This document shows, piece after piece, positions 57,013-64,000 of a stretch of DNA of 64,000 nt. The stretch lies in NCBI RefSeq assembly GCF_904846185.1, contig NZ_CAJGZQ010000014.1:1-64000 (forward strand), read 5' to 3'. The first letter of the stretch is position 1, and every line of letters begins with the position of its first letter. Under the pieces are notes generated by a model. The model saw only the letters and a program-made list of their open reading frames with translations. It was not told the origin of the DNA and did no database searches. Both the position numbers and the translations under genes were made by a program. This DNA comes from Psychrobacter immobilis (lineage in GTDB: Bacteria > Pseudomonadota > Gammaproteobacteria > Pseudomonadales > Moraxellaceae).

Positions 57013-57029
57013 TAATTGAAGACATGCCC
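57013..57029. mobile_element. Remnant end of the MITE-like repeat
   Basis: AATTGAAGACATGCCC followed by TA matches the inner-to-outer end of the repeat (AATTGAGGACACGCCC) at 14 of 16 positions. Only this end is recognisable. Confidence 0.5.
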
Positions 57030-57123
57030 TAGACGCTACGATGCTTTTCTGCGATGATGAATGGTTAATACTCCGCTAAGCTATACAAAAGCCAACTCGT
57101 AATTTCATAAAGGTTATCGCTCA

Positions 57124-58242
57124 ATGACTGTACATTCTACTGACGCCGACCACTCCCATGCTCAAACGAGCTCTGTTGAGCAAGCTAATACTGTAGCGGC
57201 AGCGGACAGTCATGTCTCAGGAGATAACAACGATAATCGCCATGGCGCGGCGACGACGGCGCGCCAGTGGCAAGTACTATCGCAACTACAGCGCAACCGC
57301 TGGGTGGGCACAACCCATATCTACGAGCAGCTGATGATGGCAGGCTTTGACATCAGCTTGCGCACTGTTCAACGCGACTTAAATGCGCTGGCAAAACGCT
57401 TTCCCATAGAAAAAAACAACGCCAACCCACAAGGCTGGCGCTGGCGTGATGATGCACCACTACAAAGCTTACCGCACATGAATCTATCGCAAGCAGTCGC
57501 CTTTAACATGGTTGAAGCCAATCTAACTCAGCTACTACCACCTGTTATTTTAGATGAATTATTTCCATGGTTTGACTTGGCAAGGCGGCAGCTAAAAAAC
57601 AGTAAAGTCACCCATTCATGGATCGACAGAGTGCGTATCGAGCCTGCCACTCAGCCACTAATCGCGCCGCATATTGACTTGGATAGCAAAGACAATATTT
57701 ACCATGCGCTATTTTATCAATTACAAATCAAAGCCTGCTATACCCGCAGTAATAAATCACAGGCCAGTGAATATCTTTTAAATCCCATCGCTATTATCCA
57801 GCGCGGTGTGATTATTTATCTGCTGGCAACTCGTATTGATGATCCAAACTTTACCATTCGTACCTTTGCCCTACATCGATTTGCTAGCGTTGACATTCTC
57901 GAAAGCGCCGCACAAACACCTGAGAGTTTCCAACTCGATAATTATTTGGATGCAGGTGGTATGGGCTTTAGCCACCCCTTATTCGGTGATCTGCCTAATC
58001 ATGGCAAAAACACCGCTATTGAGCTACAATTCACCAAACAAGCGGGCAAAAGCCTGACTGAGAGCAAGCTCAGTGACGATCAAACTGTTACGTTGGATGA
58101 TGATACGCTGACCATTCAAGCCACTGTCAACCTAACTTCGCAACTGGTTTGGTGGTTACGTGGTTTTGGCAATGGTTTATTGAATGCCAAACCAGAATTG
58201 TTACATCAAGCCGTATTGGATAAGTTTTTTGATCATAAATAA
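57124..58242 (+). CDS. WYL-domain transcriptional regulator
   Basis: 372 residues: polar N-terminal stretch (1-40, His/Ser/Asp-rich), winged helix-turn-helix (about 45-100, QWQVLSQLQRNRWVGTTHIYEQLMMAGFDISLRTVQRDLNAL pattern), and a WYL domain (about 170-270, with LNPIAIIQRGVIIYLLA) plus C-terminal extension. WYL domains bind nucleotide- or oligonucleotide-like ligands in several regulators. Target unknown; the next gene, the TerD-family gene 88 bp away on the same strand, may be co-transcribed. Start: ATG with AAAGG upstream. Confidence 0.9.
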   Translation: MTVHSTDADHSHAQTSSVEQANTVAAADSHVSGDNNDNRHGAATTARQWQVLSQLQRNRWVGTTHIYEQLMMAGFDISLRTVQRDLNALAKRFPIEKNNANPQGWRWRDDAPLQSLPHMNLSQAVAFNMVEANLTQLLPPVILDELFPWFDLARRQLKNSKVTHSWIDRVRIEPATQPLIAPHIDLDSKDNIYHALFYQLQIKACYTRSNKSQASEYLLNPIAIIQRGVIIYLLATRIDDPNFTIRTFALHRFASVDILESAAQTPESFQLDNYLDAGGMGFSHPLFGDLPNHGKNTAIELQFTKQAGKSLTESKLSDDQTVTLDDDTLTIQATVNLTSQLVWWLRGFGNGLLNAKPELLHQAVLDKFFDHK

Positions 58243-58330
58243 CAACTGCGAGTAATGACGCTAAAATTTAACCGTATTCAGACGATTACCACTATTTAAA
58301 AATGAAGAACGAAAGTAGATAAGGAATGTT

Positions 58331-58978
58331 ATGCCGACCACTGCCTCATTGCCATTACTGTCAGACAGTTTAAGAGGACTGGGCTTAGACGCGGGAACCT
58401 TATTTTTTGCGCTAAACTATGAATTTACCAAGATTGAGCCAAAAGGCATGTTTAAGCGCTTTAAAAAAAACCGGAGCGCTATTGATATTGATTTGGCTTG
58501 CGTACTATATGACAACAATTGCACCATCAGTGATATCGTTTGGTTCAAACAATTGCGCGATAAAGCGGAATCAGTGAAACATCAAGGCGACAGTCTCAAT
58601 GGCAAAGATCGCGGCGAACAAGCGATGTATTTGGCACCTCTTGATCAAGAGCAAATCAGGCTTTACTTAGATAAAATTCCAGCACACATCACCCACATTG
58701 CTATGATAGCCAACTCTTACCACGGTCATCCGTTTTCAAGAGTCAACAAAGGCGAGATTCATCTAAGCGATGATGAAGGCAATCGTTGTTTTGAAGTCAA
58801 TCTAAAGCAACTACCACGTGATTGTACGACGCTGTGGGTGGCACATTTACGCCGAGAAGTGGATGATTGGCATCTCACGCTGCAAAATTTACCCCTTCCT
58901 GCCGAAGATTTAGCAACGGCGGCGCAGCAAGTCGCCCATGAATTGGCACGTGCGCTACCCATTCCACAAGCTATCTAA
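58331..58978 (+). CDS. TerD-family stress protein
   Basis: 215-residue member of the TerD family, linked in other bacteria to tellurite, phage and chemical stress responses with an unknown biochemical role. The Ca-binding-type motif region reads IDIDLACVLYDNNCTISDIVWFKQL, followed by KHQGDSLNGKDRGEQ, corresponding to the GDNxTGEGxGDDE segment but with changed acidic residues, so calcium binding may be reduced. It is alone: no terZABCE neighbours. Start: ATG with AAGGAATG. A very strong terminator follows. Confidence 0.85.
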   Translation: MPTTASLPLLSDSLRGLGLDAGTLFFALNYEFTKIEPKGMFKRFKKNRSAIDIDLACVLYDNNCTISDIVWFKQLRDKAESVKHQGDSLNGKDRGEQAMYLAPLDQEQIRLYLDKIPAHITHIAMIANSYHGHPFSRVNKGEIHLSDDEGNRCFEVNLKQLPRDCTTLWVAHLRREVDDWHLTLQNLPLPAEDLATAAQQVAHELARALPIPQAI

Positions 58979-59008
58979 ATACCGTAAAATATCCGTTTAT
59001 TGCTAATA

Positions 59009-59045
59009 AAAAGGGTGCAACGTTCTGATAACGTTGCACCCTTTT
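59009..59045. terminator. Strong bidirectional terminator
   Basis: Perfect 16-bp stem AAAAGGGTGCAACGTT with a 5-nt loop, T-rich on both strands; between the convergent TerD-family and ion-channel genes. Confidence 0.92.
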
Positions 59046-59092
59046 CTTACATATCCATTTGTTTGAAACCTAAAGTAACCATTATAAAAGAC

Positions 59093-60076
59093 TTACAGTG
59101 GCTCACCGCAATGTGGGCAAAAGTTCTTTTGTCGTTCTTCCACTTCTCTTTCGCGGCGCTCAAGCTCTTGTTCGCGTAATACCTGTAATACGATATTTTG
59201 CGCCTGCTCTTTATCCAGTCCCAGCTCACGGCGAATTTTATCGATCATCATCTGATTTTTCACCAAATCAAAATCACTGTCAATCAGCTGCGCTCGAAAG
59301 TCCTGTTCAAGCTCTTCACGGCGCTGAGCAAGCTCATTTGCCAAACCAGTCGCTAAAATACCTGCAGGTAATGCCGCCAGACCCACACCTAATATGGTAA
59401 TAACCGCACCCAATATTTTACCCGCATTGGTAATCGGCGTAACATCGCCATAGCCCACCGTCGTTAGCGTCACTACCGCCCACCACATCGCTTTAGGTAT
59501 CGACTCAAATTCTTCTGGCTGGGCGTGGTTTTCAACCAAGTAAATGCCACTAGAGGCCGTCACAATCATAATTATTAAAATAAAAATAACTGCTTGGAAC
59601 GAGCCTTTTTCTTTGCTGATGACCACCAATAAGATGCGTAACGAAGCAAAATAGCGTGTCAGTTTGAGAATTCGGAATAAACGTAAAATACGTAAGAAGC
59701 GTAAATCAATCGTAACAAAGAAATTCAGGAAAGCTGGCGCAATGGCAACTAAATCAATCAACGCAGAAGGACTTTTCAACCACTCCCAACGCTGACGCCA
59801 AGTGGTGTCATCTGGCTTTTCCTCGGCCACACTCCACAAACGCAGCAAATACTCAATAGAAAACACCACGATAGAGAAATTTTCAAACCAGGTAAAATAC
59901 TCCTGATAAGGGTAATACCAACTGTCAACCGACTCAGCAATGACCGCTGCTACATTGGTCATGATTAGAAATATTAAAAAGTAGTCAACGCAGCGGCTAA
60001 ACAGCGTATCGTGCTCATCATTTTGCAGAATATCGTAAACGAAAAGACGCAAGCGCCGTATAGATTGGAATAGCAT
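59093..60076 (-). CDS. Voltage-gated-type potassium channel
   Basis: 327-residue six-helix channel. Selectivity filter TTVGYGDVTPIT; S4 with Arg every third residue (DLRFLRILRLFRILKLTRYF); pore helix and S6 (GAVITILGVGLAALPAGILATG). After S6 comes a long charged helix/coiled coil (about 245-315) ending in a C-terminal CPHCGEPL, one CxxC half of a zinc ribbon. The channel is a tetramer, so such tails could pair. Start: ATG with TAGGGAC. Located 181 bp downstream of the zinc-ribbon mini-protein gene on the same strand. Ion specificity K+ is inferred from GYG. Confidence 0.92.
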   Translation of the reverse strand: MLFQSIRRLRLFVYDILQNDEHDTLFSRCVDYFLIFLIMTNVAAVIAESVDSWYYPYQEYFTWFENFSIVVFSIEYLLRLWSVAEEKPDDTTWRQRWEWLKSPSALIDLVAIAPAFLNFFVTIDLRFLRILRLFRILKLTRYFASLRILLVVISKEKGSFQAVIFILIIMIVTASSGIYLVENHAQPEEFESIPKAMWWAVVTLTTVGYGDVTPITNAGKILGAVITILGVGLAALPAGILATGLANELAQRREELEQDFRAQLIDSDFDLVKNQMMIDKIRRELGLDKEQAQNIVLQVLREQELERREREVEERQKNFCPHCGEPL

Positions 60077-60257
60077 GCCGTCCCTATGCGGTGAAACACC
60101 GGTCTTATATTAGTATAATAAAGCAGTCATCACAGAATATGACATTAATGCTCGGTCACCATCAGTATTTCATAACCATCACTACTTAGCGATATAGTGC
60201 TCTCAGAGTATTACTAATGAAAGGACTGGCTTATTTAGTATGAATCATGATCGGTGA

Positions 60258-60485
60258 TTATACTAAATTTAAATAATACATGTAGGCAAACAAAATTAGC
60301 ACCAGCACAATGGCGATGATAGCGAAGCGTAAGAATCGTTCGTCAGCACGTAATTGCTCACTGATATCTTGAGCAGGCAGCAAAAATAAGTTGCATTCAG
60401 GACAGCAAGAGTCCATCCGATCTAATATCGTTACAGAACGTGCGTTTGTGCAGCGTAGAGGAGAATTACTACAATAGCCAAGCAT
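60258..60485 (-). CDS. 75-residue zinc-ribbon membrane mini-protein
   Basis: Not recognised as a named family. Cysteines at 5, 12, 27, 28 and 31 (CSNSPLRC ... CCPEC) suggest a small zinc-binding module, then a short amphipathic linker and a C-terminal membrane helix (about 52-72, FAIIAIVLVLILFAYMYYL). The cytoplasmic side should carry the zinc module. Strong GAGGGG ribosome site before the ATG. It lies upstream of the ion channel gene on the same strand, 181 bp apart. Confidence 0.75.
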   Translation of the reverse strand: MLGYCSNSPLRCTNARSVTILDRMDSCCPECNLFLLPAQDISEQLRADERFLRFAIIAIVLVLILFAYMYYLNLV

Positions 60486-60914
60486 AATATATTACCCCTC
60501 TTTTCCCACTCTCATTATTCATCCGAAAAGTAATGAGACTATCATTACCGGCTCTAAGTTTTTGACATTTTAATACTCTAAAAATATCAAGGAGAGTTTA
60601 GCATCATTGACTATCGACCAAATTCTAGCGCCGTGCCTCTGTATAACATCGTATAATAGAACCTAAGTCCTGCCTCACAAATACTAACTGTCCTAAGTAA
60701 TGTTTAATTACCTCAACAAATATACCTTTAACGGTAAATTTATGCCATAAAAGCCATTAATATGCGTTTAAAACCTTACAGTAAATATGGTTTTGTATTA
60801 TAATGGCGTTGTAATGTTACAGGTTAGTCAATAATCATAACATTGTGTATCGGTACCTAATGTCATCCCTCGTTAGATAGCCACCGATAATCTTCTATCA
60901 CGTTAAGGAATCAA
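60486..60914. other. 429-bp intergenic region before ompW
   Basis: Contains a candidate ompW promoter (listed) and the divergent start of the mini-protein gene. No RNA gene identified. Confidence 0.5.
60775..60804 (+). promoter_or_regulatory. Candidate promoter of ompW
   Basis: CTTACA (60775-60780) and TATAAT (60799-60804), 18-bp spacer, about 110 bp upstream of the start codon, implying a long 5' leader if used. Confidence 0.4.
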
Positions 60915-61559
60915 ATGATGAAACTACAATCCCTAGTTTTAGCCACTGCTACTGCACTTACTATGACCACAGCATTTGCTGTACCAGCTGGTACTTGGTC
61001 TGTCGCTGCTGGTGCTCACATGGTTGACCCAAAGAGCGATAACGGTACACTTGCAGATGGTGCGTATTCTGTAGACGTAGACAGTGATATTCAACCAACC
61101 ATTAGCGGCGAATATTTCGTTGCCAATAACATTGGTATTGAATTACTAGCGGCTACACCATTCCATCATGACATTACCTTAACTGCTGGCGATGCTACTA
61201 TCGATGCTAAAACTCAGCATTTGCCACCGACTCTATCGGTACAATATCACTTCGATGGCTACAACATGCCTATGAATGTGAAGCCATTTGTTGGTGTTGG
61301 TGTGAACTATACGACTTTCTTTAAAGAAAAAATCTATAGCGATGCTTTCGAAAAATTAGAACTTGATGATAGCGTCGGCGTTGCTGGTCACATCGGTCTT
61401 GACATACCTTTTGCCCCAACTGAATACTTCCGTATTGATGCTCGCTATATGGACATCAAAACAGACGCCAGCGTAAAAGCTAATGGTGAGACCATTGAAC
61501 TTGGTGAAGTTGACATCAGCCCTTGGGTATATGGCGTTGCTTTTGTTAAGACTTTCTAA
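60915..61559 (+). CDS. ompW: Outer-membrane protein of the OmpW family
   Basis: Eight-stranded beta-barrel with a hydrophobic pocket for small molecules. The 214 residues start with a signal peptide (about 1-22, ending TAFA) and keep the OmpW pattern: GTWSVAAGAHMVDPKSDNG, then alternating strands with NNIGIELLAATPFHHDI, LPPTLSVQYHF and the C-terminal aromatic end KTF. Likely in the outer membrane; role in uptake or stress is known only in relatives. Start: ATG-ATG with AAGGA. Single gene with terminator. Confidence 0.94.
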   Translation: MMKLQSLVLATATALTMTTAFAVPAGTWSVAAGAHMVDPKSDNGTLADGAYSVDVDSDIQPTISGEYFVANNIGIELLAATPFHHDITLTAGDATIDAKTQHLPPTLSVQYHFDGYNMPMNVKPFVGVGVNYTTFFKEKIYSDAFEKLELDDSVGVAGHIGLDIPFAPTEYFRIDARYMDIKTDASVKANGETIELGEVDISPWVYGVAFVKTF

Positions 61560-61583
61560 TATAACATAAAGTAATATGAATAA

Positions 61584-61612
61584 AAAAAGCTGGCTTAATC
61601 GCCGGCTTTTTT
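61584..61612 (+). terminator. Terminator of ompW
   Basis: Stem AAAAAGCTGGC/GCCGGCTTTTT with one mismatch and 6-nt loop, T tail. Confidence 0.85.
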
Positions 61613-61713
61613 GTATCTAAAGTTTAAGCGGCAATGATTATAGATAAAAACGATTGTGCTAAAGTCATTAACCGCTAAAAATCTGGCGACCATTAGCAAC
61701 AAATTTTAAGCAT

Positions 61714-61745
61714 AAAAAAAGACCATCCTAAGACAGTCTTTTTTT
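61714..61745 (-). terminator. Terminator of aceF
   Basis: Stem AAAAAAAGAC/GTCTTTTTTT with 12-nt loop; on the minus strand T residues follow, about 25 bp after the aceF stop. Confidence 0.75.
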
Positions 61746-61770
61746 CAGATCCTTTTAGTACAAACGATTC

Positions 61771-63504
61771 TTACAGCAAAATACGGCGCGGATCAGCCAG
61801 CAATGTTGCGATATAGCGGGTAAATACGGCAGCATCTGCCCCATTAATCACACGATGGTCATAAGATAGCGACAATGGCAACATGAGACGCGGCTCAAAG
61901 CTTTGCTTTTTAGAATCCCAACGTGGCTGCATGCTTGCCTCAGACACGCCTAAAATACCCACTTGAGGCCAATTTACTAATGGCGTAAAGGCAGTGCCAC
62001 CCAAGTTGCCTTGGCTTGATATGGTAAAGCTTGCACCTTGCAAATCTTTAGTAGTGAGTTTTTTGTCACGTGCTTTTACCGCAAGCTCACCAATTTCAAT
62101 GGCGATTTGCTTCAAGCCTTTATCCTGCACATTCTTGATAACAGGTACGATGAGTCCATCATCCGTTGCCACCGCGATACCCATATTGACGCTTTTACGT
62201 AAGATAACTTGCGTATTGTCGTCGCTTAAATGACTGTTAAAGCGTGGATGCTGCGTTAAAGCATAGGCCGTCGCTTTGACCACGAACGCTAAAATCGTGA
62301 AGCCGATACCTTCAGCTTTCATGCTACCTTTTAGCTCGCCGCGCAGTTTTTCTGTCTCAGTGATATCAGACAAATCAAACTGGGTCACTTGTGGCAACAA
62401 GGTATTGTAGTTGAGCTGCGGTATCGAGACTTTTTGTAGACGGCTAAGGTCTTGGGTTGCTGTTTCACCCCAAATCTCAACGTTGCTCATGTCAGGTAAG
62501 CTTGGCAGGCTAGCGCTGGCTACATTGCCACTGGCAGGTGCCGCTTTTTGAGTGCTTAAGCTTTCTTTAACATGCGCAAACAAGTCTTCTTTTAGAATGC
62601 GATCATTTAGTGCCGAACCATTCACTTGGGTGATATCGACACCTAACTGACGCGCCAGCTTACGTACGGCTGGACCTGCATATACGTCAACCAACTTTTC
62701 ATTGACCTGTGCTTCAGTCAACTTATCAGCTTGCTTACTAGCGACCGCATTAGGCGTTGTAGATTTTTCTGCCTGTTTTGGCTCACCCGTTGTTTTAGCA
62801 GCAGCTTTTTCTTCTGCTTTGGCTGGTGCTGAAGGCTTTGGCTCAGCGCTATCTGATGTAGACTCACTTTCATCAGCAGCATCTGCACCACTACTTATGA
62901 TAACGATAAAGTCTTGACCATTGGCAACCATATCACCAGTCTGAACTAAGATTTTTTCAATCTTACCAGCGACTGGTGCGGGTACTTCTACCGATGCTTT
63001 GTCAGATTCAATCAATAGGATTGATTGATCTGCAGTCACGATGTCACCAACACTGACCATGATTTCAGAAACTTGCGCTTCATCAACACCTAAATCTGGC
63101 AATGCATGAGTGGTCGATTTACCAGCGTTAGACGCAGGCTTGTCATTAGAGTCAGACGAGGCTGATTCAGTTGCCGCAGGCTCAGGTTTTGTTTCTGGTT
63201 TAGCAGCAGCGGCTTCTGTATCACTCGCTTGTTGATTGTCATCAGCAGCGCTATCGTCATCACTTTCCACACTGTCTTCTGCACTTTCAAGCTCGATAAG
63301 CACCATACCTTCACTGACTTGATCACCAACAGCAACACTGATTTTGGTGACTTTGCCAGCAGCGGAACTTGGTACTTCAACCGAGGCTTTGTCAGATTCT
63401 AATAGAATGATGTTGTCATCTTTTGCGATGACATCACCCACTTCTACCATAATTTCGCTGACTTCGGCGCTATCAACACCCAAATCGGGGGCTTTAATAT
63501 CCAT
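61771..63504 (-). CDS. aceF: Pyruvate dehydrogenase E2, dihydrolipoyl acetyltransferase
   Basis: Core of the pyruvate dehydrogenase complex, making acetyl-CoA. The 577 residues show two lipoyl domains with DKAS lysines Lys39 and Lys169, each followed by an Ala/Ser/Glu-rich flexible linker, an E1/E3-binding region (about 274-310, VYAGPAVRKLARQLGVDI), and the catalytic domain ending in YDHRVINGADAAVF with His550. The position normally Asp in HxxxDG is Asn554, as also known in Azotobacter E2p. Start: ATG with AGGAG. It follows aceE by 25 bp on the same strand, one operon; LipB from this window would modify the two lipoyl lysines. Confidence 0.96.
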   Translation of the reverse strand: MDIKAPDLGVDSAEVSEIMVEVGDVIAKDDNIILLESDKASVEVPSSAAGKVTKISVAVGDQVSEGMVLIELESAEDSVESDDDSAADDNQQASDTEAAAAKPETKPEPAATESASSDSNDKPASNAGKSTTHALPDLGVDEAQVSEIMVSVGDIVTADQSILLIESDKASVEVPAPVAGKIEKILVQTGDMVANGQDFIVIISSGADAADESESTSDSAEPKPSAPAKAEEKAAAKTTGEPKQAEKSTTPNAVASKQADKLTEAQVNEKLVDVYAGPAVRKLARQLGVDITQVNGSALNDRILKEDLFAHVKESLSTQKAAPASGNVASASLPSLPDMSNVEIWGETATQDLSRLQKVSIPQLNYNTLLPQVTQFDLSDITETEKLRGELKGSMKAEGIGFTILAFVVKATAYALTQHPRFNSHLSDDNTQVILRKSVNMGIAVATDDGLIVPVIKNVQDKGLKQIAIEIGELAVKARDKKLTTKDLQGASFTISSQGNLGGTAFTPLVNWPQVGILGVSEASMQPRWDSKKQSFEPRLMLPLSLSYDHRVINGADAAVFTRYIATLLADPRRILL

Positions 63505-63529
63505 GATTTATCTCCTAGTCTTATGATTA

Positions 63530-64000
63530 TTATTCTTTGACATCACCGTTATTAAGTAAAGTCGCATCCGCTTGATCTTCAGCTCGACCCTCATTGCTGA
63601 TTTCATCATCATCTTCAGCGACAAATTCAGGGACAGGATTTGGATTGACATTACCAGGTGCTGGTGCATCGGGAGAATGATCATAATAAGGCTGTTGTTG
63701 CCATGCAGGTGGCTGATCCACATCAATGCCTAAACTTGAGATGGCATCTTTCACCAAACGCATCTCAACTTCACCCTCATCCGCTAGGCGTTTGAGCGTC
63801 GCAACCACGATATGAGCCGCATCAACGTTAAAGAAGCTACGCAGATTTTCACGAGTATCAGAACGACCGTAGCCATCTGTGCCTAGCGTAGTATAAGGAC
63901 GATTATCTGGCAACCAAGCACGGATTTGCTCTGAATAATTACGCATATAATCTGTCGCAGCGACGACGATACCTTCATGCGGCGCTAACTGCTCAGTAAC
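63530..64000 (-). CDS. aceE: Pyruvate dehydrogenase E1, C-terminal part (cut by window end)
   Basis: The frame is open to the right edge of the window and reads VTEQLAPHEGIVVAATDYM then RNYSEQIRAWLPDNRPYTTLGTDGYGRSDTREN-type sequence, typical of the last third of homodimeric E1. Only the final 156 residues are present. After the conserved end (VKDAISSLGIDVDQPP) there is an added tail rich in Gln, Pro and Asn and then acidic residues. First gene of aceE-aceF. Confidence 0.95.
   Translation of the reverse strand, partial: VTEQLAPHEGIVVAATDYMRNYSEQIRAWLPDNRPYTTLGTDGYGRSDTRENLRSFFNVDAAHIVVATLKRLADEGEVEMRLVKDAISSLGIDVDQPPAWQQQPYYDHSPDAPAPGNVNPNPVPEFVAEDDDEISNEGRAEDQADATLLNNGDVKE

Noticed and set aside
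1..64000. tRNA, rRNA or CRISPR array
   Set aside because: No cloverleaf-like sequence, ribosomal RNA segment or regularly spaced repeats seen on either strand.

Overview
The window is a stretch of bacterial chromosome from a gamma-proteobacterium of the family Moraxellaceae, most probably Psychrobacter (inference from gene content, protein style and moderate GC). Pointers are the holB-pilZ pair, the exbB-exbD-msbA-lpxK-kdsB run, rsmG-parA-parB, a BCCT choline transporter, OmpW, and a three-domain MsrAB. Almost all of it is intact protein-coding sequence. I saw no rRNA, tRNA, CRISPR array, prophage or complete insertion sequence.

Layout. 0.3-9.3 kb: methionine sulfoxide reductase, a glycine-betaine/proline ABC transporter with a fused binding protein-permease, an aldehyde dehydrogenase, lipB and ppa. 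9.5-20 kb: an accessory-looking block with a small membrane protein, an SDR, an FAD oxidoreductase without redox cysteines, a copper module (copA-cueR with divergent copZ) and a Cd/Pb/Zn module (PbrR/CadR-type regulator with divergent P-type ATPase), separated by long gene-poor gaps. Both metal modules have promoters with the 19-bp spacer typical of MerR control. 20-26 kb: GlxA-type regulator, isochorismatase-like hydrolase, lipoprotein metallo-hydrolase, luciferase-like monooxygenase, parvulin, SDR and DUF1622 protein. 26-36 kb: dusB, betT, a HIT protein, ilvD, a Na+/H+ antiporter and a serine esterase. 36.7-43.5 kb: a DUF442 protein, then MaoC hydratase, high-molecular-weight FabG and divergent thiolase (same order as mycobacterial htdX-fabG4-fadA2), then PPK2. 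43.8-53.7 kb: long minus-strand housekeeping run rsmG, parA, parB, exbB, exbD, msbA, lpxK, kdsB, holB, pilZ. 54-64 kb: Lon-like protease, WYL regulator, TerD-family protein, voltage-gated-type ion channel, zinc-ribbon membrane mini-protein, OmpW, aceF and the 3' end of aceE.

How genes work together. Osmoprotection is covered twice (ProV/ProXW import and BetT choline uptake). Metal homeostasis is two self-regulated efflux modules. MsbA, LpxK and KdsB build and export lipid A-KDO, with ExbB/ExbD next to them. The MaoC/FabG/thiolase set could run acyl-CoA elongation or degradation through (R)-3-hydroxyacyl-CoA.

The most interesting non-genic signal is a family of about 165-bp palindromic-ended, MITE-like repeats with TA flanks: three near-full copies (7.3, 36.4 and 43.5 kb) and at least one remnant (57.0 kb). 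No transposase is present in the window. All function statements rest on reading motifs by eye; no database search was run.
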